Positions 44,952 through 56,074 of a DNA stretch of 64,000 nucleotides are shown one piece after another. Position 1 is the first letter of the stretch, and each line of letters starts with the position of its first letter. A model generated the notes under the pieces. It had not been told where the DNA came from, made no database searches, and saw only the letters and a list, made by a program, of their open reading frames with translations. The translations under genes were made by a program, and so were the position numbers. This DNA is from Adiantum capillus-veneris (lineage: Eukaryota > Streptophyta > Polypodiopsida > Polypodiales > Pteridaceae): contig CM043953.1 of the NCBI GenBank assembly GCA_014529385.2, forward strand, positions 77,676,872-77,740,871, given 5' to 3'.

Positions 44952-46551
44952 TGTCATAAAATCTAATATCTAATATCTAACCAACCCAAATGATTTTCTC
45001 ATATTAAATTGATCACTTAATGTGGGAGAATAAACGGGAACAAGTGTTAAGATATAGACATGTGCTTATAGATCTATCTCAACACGGGGCCAATGGTAAA
45101 GGGGCCCAAATGAGAGATGGTCTATCAAAGAGCAAGGCTAACAAATGGAGCATAAGACCTTAGGGTTAGCTTCATTGATGACCTCCAATAATGTGTGTAA
45201 AAGGCCTTTGACCTTAGGTAAGCTAGGGCTGTGCTTGAGGCGCGGGAACCCGACCCAGCTCGAGGTGCTTGTCCTGCTTGTCATGCTTGATGACTAAGGT
45301 GCTTGAGGTGCTTGATGATTGAGGTGCTTAATTATTGAGATGCTTGAGGTGCTTGACATGCTTGAGATGCTAGGGTTGCACTTGAGGTGAGAACCCAGCC
45401 CAAGCTTAAAGTGCTTATGAGCCAAGCTTGTGGTGGGAACTGGGCCTATGCATGAGGGGTTGAGGTGTCAAAAAGTCAAAGATTCAATCCCTAAAAGGAG
45501 GGGGCGAGCCCTAGATGAGGGGGGATGAGAGAGAACACCCACACACTCACACAAGGCATGCATGGTACAAAGAAAGCAAAAGGGACACTTGTCAAGTTCC
45601 TCCTCATGTTGCCCTCATGGTGTGCCTGAAGCCTATTGGTTGGCCACCCAAGGGGTCCAATAATAATTTAGGAGATTTAATTAATTGATTTAGCATTTAT
45701 CTAACCCTCTCTCTCAAAGGGAAAAGGGGGACACTTGTCTCAAGGCTACCCTTGCTGCTTGTAATGCCTCCTGCTTGTGATTGGCTAGGCCTGGAGGGGT
45801 CCAATGAGCTTCAAGCATGAGTTACAAGGGGGGGTTGATTAGGGGCTATACTCACCCACACACACTCACAAACACTCTCATTGTGTGCTATGCAAAGTGC
45901 AAGAGCTCCCTCTCCTTCCCCAAGCAAGTAGAGGTTGAGAGCCTACACCAACACTCTTGGATATGGAGTGCAAATCCAACCAAGAGCCATGCTTCAATGC
46001 TTAAGCTTGCCATCTCCTTCTTCTTCATTACTATGCTATTATATATGCTAGCAACAAGAGTTATGATAAGTGAGGAACTAATTCTTTCTCCCACAAAATG
46101 TTTCTTCTTCCTCTTCCCTACCCTCATTCCCTACTAGCTCTCTCCACCTTCGAAGGTGTTTGAGGTCTTGGGACTGAGGCTTGGGATAGTTAAAACTTTC
46201 TTCAAGTTTATGATATGTTTGTGATGCATGAAGCTTTCCATCTTCATTGCATCACCTAGGTCACAAGGAACACAAAGATTGTATTGTAACAAGTCTCTCT
46301 TAATGGGAGAAATCATAATACAAATGCCTATTGGAGGGGGGACCGGCTCCACATAAATCCGGTCCTCAACTGTTGTCATGTTCTCTAAATTCTCTCTCTT
46401 GCAAAAGTATTGTTCATGCCAAGTTAACTAATTGCTATGATTATGTTGCTATCTTCAATTATGTTCACCCGCTATGCTCACAAAGTCATTTCTCAAAAGT
46501 ATTCTCATTAATTTCCGCTACTCTCAAATTAAATAGGCCAATTCCATTACA
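44952..46551 (+). repeat. Gypsy-2 3' LTR
   Basis: 1,600 bp, TGTCATAAAATC..CCATTACA. It differs from the 5' LTR at about 1.5-2 percent of compared positions by eye, apart from indels. It shows the empty site for Copia-2 (CTCAACACGGGG, about 45079-45090). Confidence 0.95.
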
Positions 46552-47448
46552 ATCCAATTTTCTGAATTCTGTGCTTCATCAAAAGACAGGGGCTCCTCAA
46601 CATCATGTCAACTAGACACAGCCAAAGCATAACATTCTGATGCATAAGATGCACGGCGAGAGCCTGAACGAGTACGACTAGACAAAGGTGCATCCAATTT
46701 ACTGTCATGCAAAGTGTGCACCAGCCATTTTGGCATACCTATAGCCTGCTCATTTTCAGCCCTTTCCTCATCAAATACATCATGTACATCTGTATCAGTA
46801 ATAGGCTGATGTAAAACATTTTCAGAAACCCCCATAGGCTGTACATTTGCCTCATTGGAACTTACATTCGTATTTCCACCACTAAAAAGAGGCAACAAAG
46901 TGTCATAAATGTCCTGTGAGCTTACATTACTGTCTCTAGTACATGACAGCAAGGGCTGAACAGAATCTTCCACAAACACTACATCCCGAGAAACCAGAAT
47001 ACGTTTAGTTTGCGGATGATACAACTTGTAACCTTTGCTTTCAGCACTATAACCAACAAAAATACATTTGACAGTCTTATCATCCAATTTTCTATGTTGC
47101 ACTTGTGGCACCAAAGCATATGCCAAACAACCAAAAACACGCATGTGCTCAATAGAAGGCTTTCTATCATGCCATGCTTCATATGGAGTAATAGACTGCA
47201 AAGCTTTTGTAGGACACCTGTTAAGTACATAAATGGCACACATGATGGCCTCAAGCCAAAAAGAATGCGGCAAAGCTTAACTTTTGACCATACATCGTGC
47301 CATTTCCGTCAGTGACCTGCATGTGGCCCGAACTGAACCATCCTTTGGAAACTTAGAACGCTGCATCTTCCCAAAATACAGCCTTCTTAAACATGTTTGA
47401 CAGGTGCTTCAAGAGGCGGCAAAGAAGCAACTATATCATATTTCTGCA
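46552..47448 (-). mobile_element. Copia-1 right part: integrase C-terminal half (minus strand), truncated
   Basis: This continues Copia-1 across the Gypsy-2 insertion. The minus-strand reading includes NRCPTKALQSITPYEAWHD, FVGYSAESKGYKLYHPQTKR and VSENVLHQPITD. At about 47320 the sequence jumps from the KDGSV..ATC block to SLTEMARCMV, removing about 335 bp that carry the catalytic D-D-E core present in Copia-2 (30550-30887). At 47448 the Copia similarity ends inside the pre-integrase zinc region. The 5' LTR, gag and protease of Copia-1 are therefore absent. Confidence 0.9.
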
Positions 47449-48735
47449 TATTTGAGTGTCACAATAGTTCAAGTGCTGGTCATCCAGGTATTCGTAAGAC
47501 GTATGCCTTAGTTCGGTGATAATTTTATTGGCCATGCTTACATCATGATGTTCAAGAGTACGTACTAAACTGCCAACAATGCCAAGTTAATAAGGAAGAG
47601 CGCCTCAAAGTAGGTGGCCTTTTACATCCTTTAGAGATTCCACAAGGTAAGTGGGAGAGTATCTCTATGGATTTTGTAGTAGGACTACCTAATACAAATC
47701 GTGGCCATGATGCCATATAGGTAATTGTAGATTGTCTAACAAAGATGTGTCGATTCATTCCCACTAAGACTACAGTTAACACACCAAAATTAGCACGGCT
47801 ATTTATAGAGCATCTATATAGACTCTATGGTCTTCCATCTAGTATCATTAGTGACAAAGATCGAAAGTTCAATAATCACTTCTGGAGAGTTGTGTTCCAA
47901 AAGTTGGAAACTACACTTAATCTTAGTACGGCTGATCATCCACAAATAGATGGTCAAACCGAAATGGTTAATCAAGTGCTAGAGGATATGCTACGGGCGT
48001 ACGTTAGAAAAAAGCAAACCAATTGGGAAGACTACTTGCCTATATTGGAATTTTCTTATAATAGTTCAAAGCATGTGACTACAAGGTTTAGTCCATTTAT
48101 GCTTTTATATGGTTTTCAACCTAGATCATCCGTTATGGTGGGGTTGTCTATGGAAGATACAAAAAGTGAAGGATTTTCTCCAAGACCATTTTGATATGCT
48201 TCAATTTTCTCAACAGAATGTTAAGCAATGTCAAGATACATATGACAAGTATGCAGATGAGCATCATCGTATTTCTACTTTCCAAGAAGCAAATAAGTTT
48301 TTTCTCAAAGTTTCGAAGCATTTAGAAAGTTTGAAGACAAGAAAAGTTGCTAAACTTTCACCACGATATTGTGAACCGTTTATCGTTTCTCAAACATATA
48401 GGTCAAGTGGCATATAAGTTAGCTCTTCCCGAGAGCTCACGAGTTCATCCTGTTTTTCATGTTAGCCGTTTACAAAAACAACTAGGACAGAATGATAATG
48501 TCATTGACACATGTGTGTTAGTGGACACTATAGAACCACCAAGCATCCCTCATGAACCCAAAAAGATTTTGGATTCTCATGAGCTTCGCACTAGACATCA
48601 TGTTAGATGACAGGTGTTGGTAAAGTGGTTAGATAGACGTGAAGAAGGTTCTACATGGGAGAATGTCTCCGCACTTAACAAACGTGTTCCTACGTTTGTT
48701 TTCAAGGACAAAAACGGTTCTCCAAGGGGGGGGGG
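47449..48735 (+). pseudogene. Gypsy-3 integrase
   Basis: The zinc region AGHPGIRKTYALVR (about 47481-47522), with FYWP, is followed by the core. It contains GKWESISMDFVVGLPNTNRG, IVDCLTKMCRFIPTKTTVNT, IISDKDRKFNNHFWR and HPQIDGQTEMVNQVLEDMLR. The C-terminal part has SPRYCEPF.., VAYKLALPESSRVHPVFHVS and a chromodomain-like end (LVKWLDRREEGSTWENVS). The D, D and E positions are recognisable, but stops and frame changes occur (for example near 47555, 47718, 48190 and 48415). A G-rich polypurine tract (48725-48736) follows. Confidence 0.85.
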
Positions 48736-48739
48736 GTAA

Positions 48740-48849
48740 TGTAAGGACAAGGATCCTACGGGCAAGGCCATCGGCACGACCGGACAATGTGTACGCTAGG
48801 GGGAGGCTATGAGATAGCATGGTTGGGTGGAGACTAGCACACAACATTA

Positions 48850-48880
<31 letters not shown>

Positions 48881-48900
48881 GGCTGTGTGGGTGTGTATGT
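48740..48900 (+). mobile_element. Gypsy-3 3' LTR, start only
   Basis: TGTAAGGACAAGG begins right after the polypurine tract and TAA, as an LTR should. The family differs from the TGTCATAA LTRs of Gypsy-1, -2 and -4. The 3' end is not resolved. A (CT)n tract lies at 48852-48881. Confidence 0.55.
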
Positions 48901-50340
48901 GTGGCCAGGATGTAGGATTATTCACTCGTCTGAGCAAGGATCTTTTGACATAAAGCTCTTTCAAGAACCAATTTTACTTTCAAAAAATACACGACACCCA
49001 ACATATACATCAATTGCCAAGCATAGCTAAGTCTCTCAACAATGCTGACTAACAAAGACACCATAGATTTTCTTCTCCATCTCAGAATATTGCATAATAC
49101 CACATGCGTTCAAAAATGCAAGCACATGTGATTGCATTCAGAACAAATTTTTGGCTATGCGTTTGCTAAAAAAACATATAACTTTCTTACCATGAGCGTG
49201 TTGGACATACCTTGCAAAAACTTCAACTGAAGAGGCAACATCCAAGATATTCAAGTCATCAAGCACTTGTGCATCTCAATATACATACTTGTGCAATCAA
49301 AGCATTTGTTGCTTTCATCAGCGTATGACTCACAATCTCATCATGAATTTCTTTACCCATGTCAACATCATGCATGCCTCAGAGATGCAAGCAGTGATGA
49401 CTGGATTGGAGCAAATTTGTTCTTGCATAATGCCATGTGCCTCCAAAATGCAAGCATATGTGACTCCATTTGTAGAGAAGCTCTGCCTTGCATTTTTCAG
49501 AATGATGTTCAACGTGCTAGGCCAAATCACTCTACGGAGAATTTGGCATCAGATGTTGTTGCCGTGCTTCACATGCTTGCAAACTTCCACCTTAGCGAAA
49601 GTCCCTCCTCATGATTGGACTATCAGTAGCCCCTTGCCTCCTCATTATGAAGCATTGACACAATAGCCCCCTCACGGATATAGTGGAGTCTCACCACATA
49701 GCAACAATGTGCCGATTGGCTACAATGTGCAAGCAATACGGCATGATGAGGGTGGTAGAGAATGCATTGCTTAATTGCTTAACATTTGAAGTCAATATCA
49801 TACACATAGCTAAATTCACCATGCCATAGCTGTGTCAGCCACATTCACCTTTACAATTGAGCCATAATGCCAACAGTTTGAGAGATTTTGGATGCGGACC
49901 TCTAAGGCATAAGAGTTTGTAAACTCTTGCTTGGCATGTTTACCAAGTAGACACATGCAAGTTGCTGATGTAGCTCGTATACACCTTGCATACATCTCAC
50001 AATGCCACCGATAACGTCGACAACACAATCATGGTGCCAAGAGGTGTTGTCAAAACCCTATAGAGCATGAGGGAAATCTGATAAGTTTCACACACACACA
50101 CACACACACATAACACACGCTGATATGTTTGCCTTCACTCACGAATACTTGCTTTCAAAAAAAATATGTTTTGTGCATGGCCGTTTGGGCATCAACTCTC
50201 CTTTTTGTTGCACCTATGTGAACTCCCCCCTCCCTTCCCACAATGTACCTTGGTTGGCCTGCACCTTCTATATCACCATCAACCTCTGCACACTCCTCGA
50301 AGCCCCTAATGCCACTTGTACTACCACCTAATGTAGCTTT
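48901..50340. other. Unassigned sequence
   Basis: No domain is recognised. Short ATGCAAGCA..GTGA-type motifs recur around 49110-49470 (for example near 49117, 49387 and 49451), hinting at an old, very diverged repeat. A (CA)n run lies at 50089-50110. Confidence 0.4.
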
Positions 50341-51352
50341 AGTTTACTATCATGCCAATGTTTCCTCCTTTGTTGCACCGCTTCTTATCCCAATACAACT
50401 CTCCCATATAGCTTAAATAAGTCATCCAATCTTTTCTTCAGGTTCGTATTATAATCTACATTATGCTTATAAGCAGTTGGGATCTGTGAATTATAATGGA
50501 ATCACTAACTCTATTCCATAAACCATTGTCATTTGCCTTGATGATCTTATTACTACTTTCAACCCAACCATTGCATCTAGGATAATAGTTGACTTGTGAT
50601 GCTTTATGGAAAACACTTATGTCAAAATTTGAATAGTTTCATTAATGAAGCGATTTCCATGATGTAAAACTTTCTAGAGGGCATCTATAGGGACATATGA
50701 TGTACTCATAAATGAACTAAGCTGTGGATTTTTTTGTGTTATTTAGAAGTCCTTTGGCTTCAACCCACTTGCTCAAATAGCATGTTGCCATGACTATGTA
50801 CTTGTTCTTTATGGGTATCAACTTCTTGAAGGGTCCCATGCAGTCTAATTCCTAGTTCATGAATACTTCTAATGGCTAGATGGTAGTTAAGGGTGTCATA
50901 TTTGTTGCAGTTGGTCTACACATCCTATCACATGTCTTGCAAAAAATTTGAACATCTACCATCATATTTGCCACCATAATCCAGCTTGTAAGATTTTCTT
51001 ATGAGTTATCAAAGGAGAAAAATGTCCTCCAGGGAAAGATCCCAATATGAGATTCATTGATAACATGCATTCTAGCTTGAATTGGCATACTTCTCCTTAA
51101 CACACCATCTATTCCCATTTTGTATAGACATCCTCCATTCAATGTAAATTTTAAGCTTTTGAGTATAGTGGAATGAGGCCAGTCATGAGGTAAACTCCCT
51201 TGTTGCAAGAAAGTGATAAATCTCTTGACATTTAGGACCCATCTTTTCTGCTGTCGTGGTTTCATCCATCCAATTAACCTTCCTTCAATGACCACCATGT
51301 TGATTAAATACAACAAAGCTCAACAATCCACATAGAAATAAGACAGTTTGTT
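50341..51352 (-). pseudogene. Decayed Gypsy integrase (minus strand), interrupted by Gypsy-4
   Basis: On the minus strand, from 51310 downwards: GGCLYKMGIDGVLRRSMPIQ and a HESHIGIFPW zinc-region start. The core pieces KNKYIVMATCYLSKWVEAKG and HKSTIILDAMV follow at about 50540-50815, then YGIELVIPL and a tail reaching IRSGATKEE. It is the same family as the integrase tail at 18.4-18.87 kb. Many stops are present. It ends abruptly at 51352 where the Gypsy-4 LTR begins. Confidence 0.7.
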
Positions 51353-52930
51353 GTCATAATAACTAATAATTAATTCTCCTAAATGATTTTCTCATGTTAA
51401 ATTGATCATTTAATATGGGGAAGTACAAGGGGAGAAAAGGCTAGAATATTGGTTAAGCTGGCAGACTGGCCACAATAGGGATTCAAAGGGGGGAAAATAG
51501 GGATCCAAAGGGGGGGCCATCTGCAAAAGATCAATGTGCAACAATGGGCTTTAAAGACCCTAAGGTTCAACCCATTAAGACTTCCAAAATGCTAAGGTTC
51601 CAAAATTCAAAGGTTGTGTCCAATGGTCAAACCTTAGGGAAATTGGATGCTTTCTGAGTGTACACAAAAGTCTTCATGACTCCTACATAGGAGGGGGCGA
51701 GCCCTGTTAGTAGGGGATGAGAGAGAAACACACATGCACACAGGCTCCCTTTACACAAAGGGAATAGGGGACACATGTCAGCTCCCTAGCCCAGTTGCCC
51801 ACAAGGTGCACTCAAATCCTATTGGATGGCCATAGAGGTGGATCAATGAGAATTAGGCTAGAGTAAATCTAGTTTAATTCATTTAGAAACACTTGATAAA
51901 AGAAACAATAAAAATTAAGCTCTCTAGAAGACTATTGGACATTCTCCCAAGGGGTCCCAGCATTCAACAGCCCAATGGCTTGCCTACTTCCTATTGGCCA
52001 TAAGACAAAGGGGTCAAATGAGAGTTTAATTGCATTATCTAATTACCTAAATCTCTCACAAAAGGGGAAAGGGGGACACATGTCACAAGGCTATCACTTA
52101 TGCTTCTCAATTATAATTGGCTAAGCTTTGCAGGGTCCAATGGGGTGCCAGCAAGAGTAAATTGCAAGAGGGGTCGACCAAGAGAGAGGGGGTTGATTTT
52201 GGCAAGGATTATTACACACACACACACTCATACAATCTCATGTGTGAAGCAAGAAGACTCTCTCTCTCTCCTTCTCAAGCTTTTATGGAAAGCTCATCAT
52301 CTACTCCAAGCTTGTGAGAAGGGAGGCCTACACCAACAACTCTTGGCTTTGTGATGCAAATCCAACCAAGAGCAAAGCTTCAATGCATGCTCATCTCCTC
52401 TACCATGCTAATTACTGAGCTATACTAAGCTATTATGAGTGATTATGTGAGGAGATATACTTCTTTCTCGTAAGCTACTCCTTCCGCTCAATCTACTCTC
52501 ATACCCTGCTAGCTCTCACTATCTTCGAAGGTCTGTGAGGTCTTGGGTCTAAGGCCGTGAGGGAATTGATGTTGTGTTTTATAAGTGTGTGCATGGTGCT
52601 TGAAGCTTCCATCTTCATTGCACCATCAAGTTATTGAAGGAACACAAAGTATTGTATTGTAAAATGTCTCCCTTGATGGGGGAAACCTATAATACAAAGC
52701 CTTTTGGGGGGGGACCGGCTCCATGAAAATCTGGTCCTCAAATGTTGTCAATAGCTTAATTTCTCTTTTGAAGTATTATTCATGCCTATCTAACTAGGTG
52801 TTATGCTTTTTGTTGCTCTCTCCATCCAAGCACTCTTGCTATGCTCATTAGGAATCTATTCTAATGAAATGCTCACTATGTTCATGTTATTTTCCGCAGC
52901 ACACAAGTTACTAGGCCATTAAAAGTTACA
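51353..52930 (+). mobile_element. Gypsy-4 5' LTR
   Basis: It starts TGTCATAATAACTAATAATT and ends AAAAGTTACA (1,578 bp). It is related to the Gypsy-1/2 LTRs (AAATGATTTTCTCAT block near the start; GGGGGGACCGGCTCCA block near the end), but it lacks the GGTGCTTGA array. No 3' LTR is in the window. Confidence 0.85.
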
Positions 52931-52931
52931 T

Positions 52932-52944
52932 TTGTATCAGAGCA
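52932..52944 (+). other. Gypsy-4 primer-binding site
   Basis: TTGTATCAGAGCA, one mismatch from the initiator tRNA-Met complement, directly after the LTR. Confidence 0.8.
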
Positions 52945-53349
52945 CAAGGTTTCTCTTTTCTTGCTCAAGAAGGGAGGTCCTCAAGCTAGCTATAAATAGT
53001 TGGTATTATTAATTGCAATTGAGTAAGTAGAATAGGGATTTTTAGCCTTGCAGTGTGCCTGCCTTCATGCAGATAACGGGGAATCACCATCGAGAGCTAT
53101 GGTCTTAATAGTGGAGTCCTACGGGGCTTGCCTACGGCTTAACCACTATTGAGCTATTAGAAGCTTGACAAGAGCCGGTGCTGTTTTGGTGTTGAAGGAC
53201 CCTCTCTTCTATTCCTTGCAATTAATGATATTCAATTGAGCCACGGGTACAATAGCTTGAGTGCTTTTCTAAAGGGGTAAAGAGGAGTAGCAACTAGGGC
53301 TTGAAGTGCCAAAGTACACCTAAAAATATTACACCTAAAAATTGTTAGA

Positions 53350-54657
53350 ATGGCTGACAATAGTAAAGAGAGTGAAATCAATGTTGATAGCTTTGATTTT
53401 GCTAATGAGCAGGCTACTAATGATGCCCCTATGCTTGTTAACTACCTTGTTTCTAGGCTTCAACAAGCCATGGGAGATCCATCCCTCCAAAGTGAAGTGC
53501 AACGACAACTTTGTGCTCATGGGATTCTTCAAACTCCCCACCATGACGCGAGAGTACCTAGGAAGCCTCCTTGTGAGACTTACAAAAGAGGTCTCTCTCT
53601 GATTCGGGAAGAAGAAGAGGATCCATATGAAGGGCTCAAAAATTTACTTCTTGATGACGCATCTCCTTCCCAAAGGAGAACTCAAGAGCCCCCACCAAAA
53701 GAACGAGAAAGAAGTGAGTCTCCTGCCAACTCGGTGGAGATGGCTCCACGGAGACGGCGGGCAAAACGCTCTCCATCACCTCCTAAACGGAGAAGACCAT
53801 TGCATACTTCTCCACACCATTATTCAAAGAGGGATGATAAAAAACAAGAGAAGAAAAAGGCGACAAAGAGGTCACCCTCTTCTCCATCTTCTTCATCCTC
53901 TTCCTCTTATGAAGAAAGTGATGGTGCAGACAAAGAGGAGCAAGGCAAGAAGAAGGCGAGAAAGAGGTCACCCTCTTCTCCATATTCCTCAAATTCTTCA
54001 TCTTCTGAAGAAAGCGATGGTGCAACTTTTGAACCATAAAAAAGAAGAGGCCATAGAAAATCCTCTGCCGCGTTGAAGAGGTTGTCCAAGCTCAAGAAGT
54101 TCAAAGAGGGAGGAAAGAACATCTCTTTCCTTACCTACAATGGCACCTTTGGTGCTACGGACAAAGTTTTGGCCTTTATCCAACAATTTGATGTGGCATT
54201 TGGAGATGAGGGCTTCACGGAGTCCTCTAAGCTACGCCATGTAGCTATGCATTTTCAAAAGTCCACCAGGCAATGGTGGTCTAGCCTACGGGCAAACGGT
54301 GAAGCCCCATGAACATGGAAAGCTTTAAGAGCTTCCATCATGAAGCAGTTTTTGTCCACCAATGCCAAAGACAAAGTACTCACTGAATGACGAATCTTGA
54401 AGCTCTCTCCCTATAAATCCATTCACAAATATGTAGACAAGTTTTGGGACTTACATCTCAAAGCCACTGTCTTCAAAAAGATGGATTTTGAGGAGAAAAA
54501 ACAATAATTTTGTGCTGGCTTAACTGAAGATATGGTGGAGTATGTCAACTCTCGAAGGCCACGCACCATATCTGTGGTCATACACCATACCATGGTTGCT
54601 TCACAAATCAATTTCCAAACAAAGGCTAAGAGAAATCTTAAGCCCACAGAAAAGCGA
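53350..54657 (+). pseudogene. Gypsy-4 gag
   Basis: It starts MADNSKESEINVDSFDF at 53350, with an open frame of 229 codons to a TAA. That stretch covers the N-terminal domain and a long basic/Ser-rich linker in which a block of the form KKKA-KRSPSSP, a Ser run, then EESDGA occurs twice. The capsid-like part follows in frame after the stop (LAFIQQFDVAFGDEGFTESS, KSTRQWWSSLRANGEAP) with TGA codons at about 54310 and 54388 and a TAA at about 54506. Similarity stops near 54657 after KRNLKP, where a minus-strand Copia relic begins. Protease and pol are absent. Confidence 0.85.
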
Positions 54658-55050
54658 TGTGCATACAAGCAAACTAGAATGTTCCAAGCTTGTTTTGTTG
54701 TTTTCGCTGAACGAATTTGAGGAGTAATGATGCACTTGATAGATATCACATTCAATGCATGCTATTTCACATCTCTACTATCCCAACGAGCTTGCTCAAT
54801 TGTAGGTAAAACAACACTAGTAGTAAAATTGCTAGAACCTGCAACATCCTCCACAAAACTTGGGCGTACATCATAGCCTTTTATAATGTTGCATACACCC
54901 TTAGAAACAAGTACATGTTACATCATGCAATCCCACAATGGATAGGTGTCTCCACCCAATTTGACATCAATTGTTGATGAAATCTTGAAAACATCATTGC
55001 TCTTAGCCACAGTGAAAGACTAATGTACTTGATGTAGAAAATACCCAAAT
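54658..55050 (-). pseudogene. Copia-4 gag relic (minus strand)
   Basis: Minus-strand translation gives KSNDVFKISSTIDVKLGG, YPLWDCMM, HVLVSKGVCNIIKGYDVRP, VVLPTIEQARWDSRDVK and SAKTTKQAWNILVCLYAHRF. These align block by block with the Copia-2 gag (28867-29250), despite stops in two places. It truncates Gypsy-4 at about 54657. The rest of the element is missing. Confidence 0.75.
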
Positions 55051-55500
55051 TGAGTAGAAACCATAGGGAAACTATACGTGCTATATACCGTAAACCACAA
55101 TAGGCTATCAAAGACCTATTATGTAAAAATTTCTAGTGGAAGAAATTTTTCCAAGAGGAAAAATTGCACATGCAATACTTGTAGTATTGGAAACAATGCC
55201 AAAACAAGGCTGAACCAAAATTCTATGCACATCAAGTTCTACGAGCTCTCCCAAAGTATTTATAGACTTGTTGCTGCTCACCAAACATGACCAAAAAATT
55301 GGAGAAAGTGAGAAGAAAGGTGTTGGTGACTATTCGCGGGAGGATGCAACATGCTCTAATACCAAGTGCTGGAGTTGTATGGGAGTTTCCCTCTCCTTGT
55401 TTCTTGCATTCAACTTGATTTCTATGCAGGGTTTTGCCTGCCTTGTCATGTTGCATCCATTTAACAAAAGGATGGGCTACAAGTTGTCATAGTAGCCTAC
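55051..55500 (-). mobile_element. Copia-4 leader and probable LTR
   Basis: On the minus strand TTGGTATTAGAGCATG (about 55350-55365) resembles an initiator tRNA-Met primer site. It is immediately preceded by ..ACTCCAGCA, which would be the LTR end, so the LTR occupies plus coordinates from about 55368 upwards. The outer LTR limit was not found. Confidence 0.5.
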
Positions 55501-55604
55501 TATGATGGTTTGTGATTTGCATTCTGCATCCCCTCTTACCCTCATTCCCAAACACTTGACAATAGGCCCATCCAAATTACAAGAGGATGTGCTTGAAGTT
55601 GTCT

Positions 55605-55606
<2 letters not shown>

Positions 55607-55639
<33 letters not shown>

Positions 55640-55652
55640 ACACACACACACA
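55607..55652. repeat. Poly-C tract of 33 bases followed by (CA)n
   Basis: An uninterrupted run of 33 C (55607-55639) then ACACACACACACAAACACACAC. The open frames that cross it are artefacts. Such runs are prone to sequencing length error. Confidence 0.9.
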
Positions 55653-55870
55653 AACACACACTTTTGAAGGTATGCCATGGTTGATTTGACACTTCATTGA
55701 GGCATCCTTTAACAATTTCTTGTCTAAAGTTAACATTGAAGAGTTCTCTCCCCCACACACTTGAAGGTATGACATGGTTGATTTGGCACTTTACTCTCGC
55801 TTGAGGAATCCTTTAGCATTTCACTCTTGCTTGAGGCATCCTTCAACACTTTCTTGTCAAAAGTTAATAC
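55640..55870. repeat. Local direct repeats around TTGAAGGTATG
   Basis: A block CACAC-TTGAAGGTATGCCATGGTTGATTTGACACTT recurs about 100 bp later (about 55664 and 55760). The phrase GAGGCATCCTT-AACA-TTTCTTGTC occurs twice (about 55700 and 55838). No coding content is seen. Confidence 0.7.
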
Positions 55871-56029
55871 TCTATTGAAGGTGTTCTATCCCTATCTCCT
55901 ATCTCAGACTAGTGATGATCATGGTGAGGCTATATATGTTGAGAATGTGGATGCCATCTCACAATGCTTCTTGGTAGTACTTAAGGTGAGGGCTATGTAC
56001 ATCTCACTTAGCCTTGGATTCTCTATCTT

Positions 56030-56074
<45 letters not shown>

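Larger units (their letters stand above)
28145..46551 (+). mobile_element. Gypsy-2, chromovirus-like LTR retrotransposon with two nested insertions
   Basis: The termini are TGTCATAAAATC at 28145 and CCATTACA at 46551. The flanks both read ATCC (28141-28144 and 46552-46555), a 4-bp target duplication. Comparison with Copia-2 (31640-31665) shows that removing Gypsy-2 restores an uninterrupted Copia reading. Its parts are the 5' LTR (28145-28278 plus 33436-35020), primer site 35022, gag 35435-36535, protease-RT 36552-38204, the remaining RT/RNase H and integrase 43214-44595, a purine-rich tract at 44938-44951, and 3' LTR 44952-46551. Net length without insertions is about 8.2 kb. Several frameshifts and a deletion make it non-autonomous. 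Confidence 0.92.

Noticed and set aside
25601-48735. Endogenous pararetrovirus as source of the RT fragments
   Set aside because: Integrase, LTRs and primer sites are present with Gypsy/Copia gene orders; no movement-protein or virus coat motif was seen.
54423-54755. Minus-strand 110-codon frame as a small gene
   Set aside because: Its start is the Copia-4 gag relic and its end is antisense to Gypsy-4 gag.
55477-55775. Open frames rich in Gly or Pro across 55.6 kb
   Set aside because: They arise from the poly-C/poly-G tract and have no other support.
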